NCBI RefSeq assembly: GCF_003026215.1
Contig: NZ_PYOC01000002.1
Location: 124,001-188,000 of the forward strand
Direction: 5' to 3'
Length of the DNA stretch: 64,000 bases
Origin: Photobacterium indicum
GTDB lineage: Bacteria > Pseudomonadota > Gammaproteobacteria > Enterobacterales > Vibrionaceae
Under the pieces are notes generated by a model. The model was not told the DNA's origin and made no database searches. It saw nothing but the letters and a program-made list of their open reading frames with translations. The position numbers were made by a program, and so were the translations under genes. How positions within the stretch are numbered: position 1 is the first letter of the stretch; every line of letters begins with the position of its first letter. Shown here piece after piece: positions 10,999 through 19,900 of the stretch.

Positions 10999-12048
10999 TT
11001 ACCACTTTAGCCCTAACATCATACAGTTAAGTCCACTACCTATACCTAGAAAACTCACATTATCGCCTGATTTTAAGAAACCATGATCGTGAGCCATTGC
11101 AGCGGTAGCAGGTAAAGAAACACTGCCCATATTGCCCATTAGCTTATAGGTCGGAAATTCTTTATTTACTGGAATATTGAGGGCATTAAGGACTTGTCGA
11201 CGATTCGAAGCGCCAACTTGGTGACAAATAACTTTATCTACATTTTCAACAACCCAGTCACGCTGTGCTAAGAAATGTGACCATGTATCACGCGCCAGTT
11301 GCACACCTTCTTTCAGAAGGGTTACGCCATCTGTTCGCATAAATTCACGGTACAGCTGAGGCCCTACTTCTTGTAAGCCCCACTGACATAGATCGTGGTG
11401 CTCAGGTGCTGATAAGTGGCTAGCACCTAATAGCTGATGCTGGCGCTCATTGTGAAGAGGAAGGCTTCCATCTGTTAATATCACAGCAACAGCACCTGAA
11501 CCGCCAGTTAAGGTCGCTAAAGATTGTGCAAAATTTTGCATCGTCGGTTCGGCAAGCATGTGGTCAATTGTAATATCAACAATATGACGGGCAGATTCAC
11601 ATGAAACCACTAATCCAGCTTTGATTTGCCCTAGTTCGATACGATTTGCGATATCAAGAATGCCCGAAAGTACGCCTAAACACGCATTGCTGATGTCATA
11701 GATAGCCGTATTTTTTGATACACCTAATTCAGCTGCAATACGGCAAGCCGTTGCGGGTTCATGCTGATCTCGGCATACACCGGTGTACACAACAGCACCT
11801 AAATCTCCAACATTGATACCCGTTTCATCAATCGCTTTACGGGCTGCTAATAATGCGCCATCAGATAAAACGTGACCTTTCGGCCACCATCGACGCTCTT
11901 CTATTCCAGTAAGTGCTGCCAGTTGGCCCATAGGAATACGGAATTTTTGATATAAAGGGGCTAAACGGGATTCTAACTCAGAACTCGAAACCACTTGTGG
12001 TGCTAGCTCGTAAGCTAGACTATTGATAAATACGCTAGAATATTTCAT
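10999..12048 (-). CDS. oleA: OleA, head-to-head acyl-condensing thiolase
   Basis: OleA condenses two fatty acyl-CoA chains, without decarboxylation, to a 2-alkyl-3-keto acid, the committed step of olefin synthesis. The 349-residue protein is of the thiolase superfamily (FabH-like). The nucleophile is Cys123 in SNACLGV, and the C-terminal part carries CHQVGASN and NMGSVSLP for the His and Asn of the active site. The start is set at ATG 12048 because OleA proteins begin near MKYSxVF. An in-frame GTG at 12069 adds seven residues, and neither start has a strong ribosome site. It heads the minus-strand ole cluster and points away from the thioesterase and pfa genes. Confidence 0.92.
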   Translation of the reverse strand: MKYSSVFINSLAYELAPQVVSSSELESRLAPLYQKFRIPMGQLAALTGIEERRWWPKGHVLSDGALLAARKAIDETGINVGDLGAVVYTGVCRDQHEPATACRIAAELGVSKNTAIYDISNACLGVLSGILDIANRIELGQIKAGLVVSCESARHIVDITIDHMLAEPTMQNFAQSLATLTGGSGAVAVILTDGSLPLHNERQHQLLGASHLSAPEHHDLCQWGLQEVGPQLYREFMRTDGVTLLKEGVQLARDTWSHFLAQRDWVVENVDKVICHQVGASNRRQVLNALNIPVNKEFPTYKLMGNMGSVSLPATAAMAHDHGFLKSGDNVSFLGIGSGLNCMMLGLKW

Positions 12049-12108
12049 TAAGCTATATAACTTGCTCACTATCTCGGCGAAAAGTGCCGATCATCGTTAT
12101 TATGGGTT

Positions 12109-12233
12109 TATACCAAAACAACCTCAATCCATCGTAGATGCGCTGCTGAAGATTCAGTTAAAGGCAAATAAACGGCAGTAAACCATCGATTTTAATCTCA
12201 CAGATCCCTGCGACTTGAGGTAACTTGGGTATA
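12109..12233. repeat. MITE-like element with 19-bp imperfect terminal repeats
   Basis: TATACC...CCTCAA at 12109-12127 and TTGAGG...GGTATA at 12215-12233 are inverted copies matching at about 15 of 19 positions. They bound a 125-bp segment with no coding potential. This is the usual form of a non-autonomous Vibrionaceae repeat. It occupies much of the 425-bp gap between oleA and the thioesterase, and so probably lies within or beside the oleA promoter. Confidence 0.6.
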
Positions 12234-12473
12234 GTAACGCGCCATTTGAGCAAGAAAACTCGCATGATTCAATAAAAACTGTCATATAACGAGATGTTGC
12301 TAGCTTGTACGACCAGTTTTAAATCATTTGAATTTACAGACTGTAACCATCAAGGTAGATAAGTTCATATTGAGTTACACCACTTGGGTTATTCCTCCTA
12401 ATAATGAGCGCCAATTAGCATAATAATATTATTATGCTTGTATATTCCGACCTTCATGAGAGTTGTTGCAGCA

Positions 12474-12875
12474 ATGAGTAAAATTTATCACCACCCAGTG
12501 CAAATCTATTACGAAGATACCGATCATTCTGGTGTGGTTTATCACCCAAATTTTTTAAAGTATTTTGAACGTGCACGCGAACACGTTATTGATAGTGATA
12601 AACTCGCCACATTGTGGAACGATCACGGATTAGGCTTTGCCGTATACAAAGCGAATATGATTTTTCAAGATGGTGTGGAATTTGCTGAGATCTGCGATAT
12701 TCGCACATCGTTCACATTGGATGGCAAGTACAAAACACTATGGCGTCAGGAAGTCTGGCGACCAGGTGCAAGTCGTGCAGCCGTTATTGGTGATATTGAG
12801 ATGGTATGTCTAGATAAAGAAAAACGCTTACAACCTGTACCTGCTGATATTCTCGCTTCGATGATGGCTGATTAA
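12474..12875 (+). CDS. Hotdog-fold acyl thioesterase (Orf6-like) beside the pfa cluster
   Basis: This 133-residue protein belongs to the YbgC/4-hydroxybenzoyl-CoA thioesterase family. The motif YYEDTDHSGVVYHPNFLKYFERAR carries the catalytic Asp and the following HxGxVYH-like segment (quoted in two short parts: YEDTDHSG and VVYHPNFL). It would hydrolyse long-chain acyl thioesters in the cytosol. A thioesterase named Orf6 from the PUFA cluster of P. profundum has been described with this fold and a preference for long acyl-CoA; I believe this is that gene or its ortholog. The start at 12474 gives the usual family N-terminus; upstream in-frame starts (12438 TTG, 12456 ATG) lack ribosome sites. 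It is divergent from oleA and 1.1 kb before pfaA, well placed to release Pfa product. Confidence 0.85.
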   Translation: MSKIYHHPVQIYYEDTDHSGVVYHPNFLKYFERAREHVIDSDKLATLWNDHGLGFAVYKANMIFQDGVEFAEICDIRTSFTLDGKYKTLWRQEVWRPGASRAAVIGDIEMVCLDKEKRLQPVPADILASMMAD

Positions 12876-13037
12876 ATACGTATCGCACCCTGCACTGCCT
12901 GTCATTCTCATGTTTACCTACATGCGAATGACAGTAGCATCTCATTTCAGCATTGGCTTTTAGAGCGTTTTCCCTCTCGAATTAAAGTTATCAAATTATA
13001 TAGTCACCGTTGTTACTTAGGGAAAACTTCCAACCAA

Positions 13038-13259
13038 TTAATAACCCTTGCTTAAATCGTATAAATAACACCCATTTATTTGACCGTCAACTTTACGATA
13101 ACAAGTCACTTTAATTAACTTGTTATGACTCAACCTTCTCCTGCTTTTTTCTAACAATTCACTTGATTCAGAAGTTTCAATAACACCAATTTTGATCATA
13201 TAACCGGTACGTTGATACAAAAGACAGAGCCATAGCTGAATAGTACTTGAAGATGACAA
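13038..13259 (-). CDS. Possible small hypothetical protein (weak)
   Basis: An open frame of up to 73 codons on the strand opposite to pfa. The predicted chain is Arg/Lys and Ser rich with an ETSESSELLEKSRRRL segment and ends LYDLSKGY. I do not recognise it. No convincing ribosome site precedes the first start codons. It could be a short real gene, a gene remnant or chance. Confidence 0.2.
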   Translation of the reverse strand: MSSSSTIQLWLCLLYQRTGYMIKIGVIETSESSELLEKSRRRLSHNKLIKVTCYRKVDGQINGCYLYDLSKGY

Positions 13260-13510
13260 AAAAATATCCTTTCGAGTAATCAGCCATATCTTTTATATCT
13301 ACTCACATCCTGCCAATAAGTTACCTGTTTGTGGAGTAAAAAAAGTGTAATCATCTACTATATTGTCTAATGACTTTTTTTTGCAATCAAGCTCTAAAAC
13401 CCGTTGATATCAGCTGTTACATCACACTTATTTACAAAAATGCGGCATAGGTCATATTTTCAATTGCATCTGAGTATTTACACTAATTTGGTAGGATAAT
13501 AGATATACAA

Positions 13511-13756
13511 TCAATAACTTAATAACGTAAACATTACAAACGCTCGGGAATTGCTTTTTAAAACGGCTCTGAAGTGATCCAACCTCTTGCTCCAGTGATT
13601 GTAACGAAAAGCGTCCTCGGGTAGTCTGCCAACCATTAACTGATTAAGCATGCTTTCATTACGGATGGTAAGTACCTCCTTATTTGATAATCGCAGCAGT
13701 AGTACAGCAGGATTATGATGGATATTACCGTTACGGATGAAAGCACAACTGTGCAT
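13511..13756 (-). CDS. Possible small hypothetical protein or gene remnant (weak)
   Basis: An open frame of 81 codons. The middle part (VGRLPEDAFRYNHWSKRLDHF) is compositionally protein-like, but there is no ribosome site before the ATG and no neighbour to explain it. I do not recognise the family. It covers part of the region expected to hold the pfa promoter. Confidence 0.2.
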   Translation of the reverse strand: MHSCAFIRNGNIHHNPAVLLLRLSNKEVLTIRNESMLNQLMVGRLPEDAFRYNHWSKRLDHFRAVLKSNSRAFVMFTLLSY

Positions 13757-13930
13757 CGTCGAATGTCAAAAAAATGCAGTCATAAATATGCATAATCTTT
13801 CTACTCGTACATTCCGAAGCCATGATGCTGCCAATCAATTTTTAGCGCCTGTACTCACACATGCGTTATGCCATTTTTTCACTCTTATTTTTCACCAGTT
13901 GCCTAATCGCAACGCCCACACCGAATATAT

Positions 13931-13951
13931 AACACCCAGCTCTTGGGTGTT
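13931..13951 (+). promoter_or_regulatory. Hairpin immediately before the pfaA ribosome site
   Basis: AACACCCA (13931-13938) pairs with TGGGTGTT (13944-13951) over 8 bp around loop GCTCT. The GGAG ribosome site at 13956-13959 begins four bases later. There is no T run, so it is not a terminator. A role in translation control, mRNA stability or protein binding is possible but only inferred. Confidence 0.5.
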
Positions 13952-13966
13952 AAGCGGAGACTCATG

Positions 13967-16900
13967 ATGAGCCAAACCCCGAAAACCACGTCTGAATCGC
14001 AGGAAGATACGCGACTCAATAAACGTCTTAAAGACATGCCAATTGCGATTGTTGGCATGGCGAGTATGTTTGCGAATTCCCGTTACTTAAATAAGTTCTG
14101 GGATCTTATCAGCGAGAAGATTGACGCGATTACAGAAGTGCCAGAAACTCACTGGCGCCCAGAAGATTATTACGATGCAAACAAAAGCACGCCGGATAAG
14201 TCTTACTGTAAACGTGGCGGCTTTATGCCGGAAGTTGATTTTAACCCAATGGAATTTGGCCTTCCGCCTAACATTCTTGAACTAACTGATACGTCACAGC
14301 TACTTTCACTGATCGTAGCAAAAGAAGTGTTGGCTGATGCCAAGCTTCCTGAAGCATACGACCGCGATAAAATCGGTATTACCCTTGGTGTGGGTGGTGG
14401 TCAGAAGATCAGTCAAAGCCTTAACGCTCGTCTTCAATACCCTGTTCTAAAAAAAGTATTCAAAAACAGCGGTATCAGTGACGAAGACAGTGAAATGTTG
14501 ATTAAGAAATTCCAAGATCAATATATTCACTGGGAAGAAAACTCATTCCCAGGTTCTTTGGGTAACGTTATTTCCGGTCGTATTGCTAACCGTTTCGATC
14601 TCGGTGGTATGAACTGTGTGGTTGATGCAGCATGTGCGGGCTCTCTTGCTGCATTGCGTATGGCATTAAGCGAGCTTGTTGAAGGCCGCAGCGAAATGAT
14701 GATCACAGGTGGTGTGTGTACCGATAACTCACCAACCATGTACATGAGCTTCTCTAAAACACCAGCATTTACAACCAACGAAACAATTCAACCATTCGAT
14801 ATTGACTCGAAAGGTATGATGATTGGTGAAGGCATCGGTATGATTGCGCTTAAACGTCTTGAAGACGCAGAGCGCGATGGCGACCGTATCTATTCGGTTA
14901 TTAAAGGTGTTGGTGCATCTTCAGACGGTAAGTTTAAGAGCATTTACGCGCCGCGCCCTGAAGGCCAGGCTAAAGCACTTAAGCGCGCTTACGACGATGC
15001 CGGTTTTGCACCGCACACACTTGGCTTACTTGAAGCCCATGGCACAGGTACAGCTGCAGGTGATGTGGCAGAATTCAGTGGCCTGAATTCGGTATTCAGT
15101 GAAGGTAATGACGAGAAGCAACACATCGCATTGGGTTCAGTGAAATCTCAGATTGGTCACACTAAGTCAACAGCAGGTACTGCAGGTCTAATCAAAGCGT
15201 CTTTAGCACTGCACCATAAAGTACTGCCGCCAACAATCAATGTAACCAGCCCTAACCCTAAACTGAATATTGAGGACTCACCTTTCTACCTCAATACACA
15301 AACGCGTCCATGGATGCAACGTGTTGATGGTACACCACGTCGTGCTGGCATCAGTTCATTTGGTTTCGGTGGTACAAACTTCCACATTGTATTGGAAGAA
15401 TACACCCCAGAACATGCACGCGGTGACAAATACCGTCAGCGCCAAGTCGCACAAACGTTATTGTTTAGCGCAGCGTCTCGCGAAGCACTGATTGCGAGCT
15501 TAAAAGAAACATCAGCAAATATTGCTAACGATAGTGTGAATCTTGAAACACTGGCTGAAAGCCATGGCTTACGCAGCATCGAAGAATCACACGCACGTTT
15601 AGGTCTAGTTGTTAAAACAAGCGAAGAGCTAAACACTCAGCTTGCTCAAGCAATTTCAAACCTAGAAAGCCAAACTAAAACACATTGGCAGCTTCCTAGT
15701 GGTACAAGCTACCGCGAATCAGCGCTTGTAAACGGTAATGATTCAGCAAAAATTGCAGCATTATTTGCGGGTCAAGGTTCACAATACCTGAACATGGGCC
15801 GTGAGCTAGCATGTCATTACCCTGAAATGCGTCAACAGTTAGCGAAAGCTGATCAAGTATTCGGTCAGAATAAGAAAACAGCACTATCACAAGTTCTGTT
15901 CCCTATTCCAACGTTCAATAAAGAAAGCACACAAGCACAAGAGGCTTTACTGACTAATACCGCCAATGCACAAAGTGCAATCGGTGTAATGTCGATGGGT
16001 CAATTTGAACTGCTAACGCAAGCAGGCTTTAAAGCCGACATGGTTGCAGGCCACAGCTTTGGTGAGTTAAGTGCCCTATGCGCTTCTGGTGTTATCTCTC
16101 AAGATGATTACTACCAGCTTGCTTTTGCACGCGGTAACGCAATGGCAGCAACACCAGCAGAAGGTGATAGCGGTACAATGTACGCTGTTATTCTTGACGC
16201 TGATAAGCTGGCAGATGTTGAAAAATGCATTAGTGCATTTGAAGGCGTAAGCATTGCTAATTACAACGCGCCTACACAATTAGTTATTGCGGGTCCTACA
16301 GACAACGCTCAACTTGCTGCCAAAGCACTAACAGAGCAAGGCTTCAAAGCGATTCCTCTTCCGGTTTCTGGTGCTTTCCACACCCCACTCGTTGCTCATG
16401 CACAAAAGCCTTTTGCAACAGCTATTGATAAAGCAACGTTCAGCACACCAACATTACCGCTTTATTCTAATGCGACAGGTGAGCTGCATAAGAACGATGG
16501 CAAGGTCATTAAGAAGGCGTTCAAGCAACATATGTTGCAATCTGTTCGTTTCAGCACACAGCTTGAAGCTATGTATGATGCTGGCGCACGTGTATTTGTC
16601 GAATTCGGACCAAAGAACATTCTACAAAAGCTGGTTGAAAAGACGTTAACGAATAAAGCCGATGAGCTTTGCACGATCAGTATTAACCCGAACCCTAAAG
16701 GTGATAGTGATCAGCAATTACGCTTAGCCGCTGTTCAGCTGGCTGTTGTGGGTATCTCGCTAGACAATATCGACCCATATCAAGCAGAGATCGCGCCACC
16801 AGCAGCAACATCACCAATGAACATCAAACTAAACGCAACGAATTACATTAGCCCTTCTACCCGTGCGAAAATGGCAAAATCATTAGCAACCGGCGAAGTA

Positions 16901-19900
16901 AGCACAAAAACTGAAATCGTTGAAAAAGTCGTTGAGAAGATTGTGGAAAAAGAAGTGATTAAAACGGAAATTCGCGAAGTACCTGTTGCTGCAGCGCCAA
17001 CGCAGGCTGTAACTGTACAAGCAGCGGCGCCAGCAGTCGCAACAACAGCGCCAGCTCAAGTTGTTACACAAACAACGGCACAACTGCCAGTCGGTGATGC
17101 GTCACTGCATGCATTCTTTAGTGCTCAACAGCAGGCCGCTGAACTTCATCAGCAGTTCCTAGCGATTCCTCAGCAATACGGTGACACATTCACGGCATTG
17201 ATGACAGAACAAGCTAAAATGGCAACGGCTGGTATTGCGGTACCTGAAAGCCTACAGCGTTCGATGGAGCTATTCCATCAGCATCAGGCTGAAACGTTAA
17301 AAGCACATGCCCACTACCTTGAGTTACAAGCAAGCAGCAATAACTCTGCATTAGGTATGTTGACTTCACAAGCGCCTGCTCATCAGGTTCCTGTTTATCA
17401 GACGCCAGTTCAGCAAGTATCAGTAGCTCCGGCTCCTGCTGCTCCAGTAGTTGCTACGCCAGTCGCGACACCTGCGCCAGTTAAGGCTGTTGTTCCAACT
17501 CAACAATCAGCACCTGTCGCTTCAGCACCTGTCGCTTCAGCGCCAATCGCAGCACCTGTTGCACAAACAGTTAAGCCAACACCTGTTGTTCAGGCAGTAG
17601 CACAAGCGGTTGTTCAAACCGCGAATCCAGAACAAGTTATGCTAGAAGTGGTTGCAGAGAAAACTGGCTACCCTACCGAGATGTTAGATCTCGATATGGA
17701 TATGGAAGCAGACCTAGGTATCGACTCGATTAAGCGTGTTGAGATTCTAGGTACAGTGCAAGACCAAATGCCAAACCTGCCTGAGCTAAGCCCTGAAGAT
17801 CTTGCTGAGTGCCGTACACTGCGCGAAATCGTTACTTACATGAACAGCAAAATGCCTGCAGCTTCTTCTGCTGCAACGGTTACTTCTGCTCCTGTAGCAT
17901 CAAACGGCTTAGACGCAACACAAGTTCAAAGCACAATGCTTGAAGTGGTTGCTGAAAAAACTGGCTACCCAACTGAAATGCTTGATCTAGAAATGGATAT
18001 GGAAGCAGACCTAGGTATCGACTCTATCAAGCGTGTTGAGATTCTAGGTACGGTTCAAGACCAGCTACCAACGCTTCCTGAGTTAAACCCTGAAGATTTG
18101 GCTGAATGTCGTACGCTAGGCGAAATCGTAAGCTACATGAACAGCAAGCTTCCTGCAGCTTCTGCTGTAGCAGCGACAGTTGCTTCTGCTCCTGCATCAA
18201 ATGGCTTAGACGCAACGCAAGTTCAAAGCACAATGCTAGACGTTGTTGCAGATAAGACTGGCTACCCAACTGAAATGCTAGACCTTGCAATGGACATGGA
18301 AGCAGATTTGGGTATCGACTCTATCAAACGTGTTGAAATTCTAGGTACAGTGCAAGACCAACTACCGGGCTTACCTGAACTGAACCCTGAAGACTTAGCA
18401 GAGTGTCGTACGCTAGGCGAAATCGTAGATTACATGAACAGCAAATTACCTGCTGCTCCTGTACAAAATGTAGCGGTTCAAACAGCAGCACCAGTAGCGG
18501 CTCCTGCATCTCACGGTTTAGATGCAGCACAAGTTCAAGGCACTATGCTTGAAGTGGTTGCCGATAAAACTGGCTACCCAGCAGAAATGCTAGACCTTGC
18601 AATGGACATGGAAGCAGACCTTGGTATCGACTCTATCAAGCGTGTTGAAATTCTAGGTACTGTGCAAGACCAACTACCGGGTTTGCCTGAACTGAACCCT
18701 GAAGATTTAGCTGAGTGCCGTACACTGGGCGAAATCGTTGACTACATGAACAGCAAACTACCAGCTGTCTCTACACAAAATGTAGCAGTACAAACAGCAA
18801 CGGTATCAGTAGCTGCGGCTCCTGCATCAAACGGTTTAGACGCAGCACATGTTCAAAACACGATGATGAATGTGGTTGCCGACAAAACAGGTTACCCAGC
18901 AGAAATGCTAGACCTTGCAATGGACATGGAAGCTGACCTTGGTATCGACTCTATCAAGCGTGTTGAAATTCTAGGTACAGTGCAAGACCAACTACCGGGC
19001 TTGCCTGAATTGAACCCTGAAGATTTAGCTGAGTGTCGTACACTGGGCGAAATCGTTACTTACATGCAAAGCAAGCTTTCTAACACTTCAGCAGTTGCAG
19101 CGCCTTCTGCACCTGCTGTTGAAAACCTTGTAGAATCGATTGCAGAAACAAGCAATGTAGAGCTTCCTCCTCACAGCGAGGTGGCGCTAAAAAAGTTACC
19201 AGCGGTAGATAAATTAGTAGACTGTTTTTCCAAAGAAGCTTGTATCGTGATTACCGATGATGGTCACAATGCCGGTGTTCTAGCAGAAAAGTTAAGTGCA
19301 AACGGCCTTCAAGTTGCTGTTGTACGTAGTCCTCTATCTGCCGCGTCACCGTTAAATAGCGAAATCGCGAGCTACACATTAGCAAGCATTGATGACGCTA
19401 GTATCAAAACTGTCATTTCAGACATTGAGAGCAAGCAAAAAGCAATTGGTGGATTCATTCACTTACAGCCTCTTGCTGCCGATGTTAAAACAGATAAAAC
19501 AACAGCTGTAACATTGCATGCTGCGGCAAAAGAAAGTATCTCGATTGCTTTCCTATTCGCTAAATTGCTTAAAACTCAGCTAAACGCAGCAACAAACCGC
19601 AGTGCCTTCTTTACGGTAAGTCGTATTGATGGTGGCTTTGGTTACTTGAATGCAGAACAACTTATCAATGCAGAATTAAACCAAGCGGCATTATCTGGTT
19701 TAACGAAAACATTGAGCCACGAATGGTCAACAGTATTCTGTCGCGCACTGGATGTTGCACCAACGCTTGATGCTCGTCATCTTGCAGAAGCAGTAACAGC
19801 TGAATTATTCGATATTGATACTCACACTGTTGAAGTGGGCCTTGCTGATGCGAATAACGGTGAATCTGGTCGAGCAACACTGATTGCAACCGATGCTGGT

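Larger units (their letters stand above)
12876..13966. promoter_or_regulatory. Long region upstream of pfaA, presumed promoter and leader
   Basis: Nearly 1.1 kb separates the thioesterase from pfaA. It is AT-rich and has no gene I trust; two weak minus-strand frames (13038-13259 and 13511-13756) are listed separately. A hairpin lies directly before the pfaA ribosome site at 13931-13951. No regulator gene of the pfaR type is present here. Confidence 0.5.
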
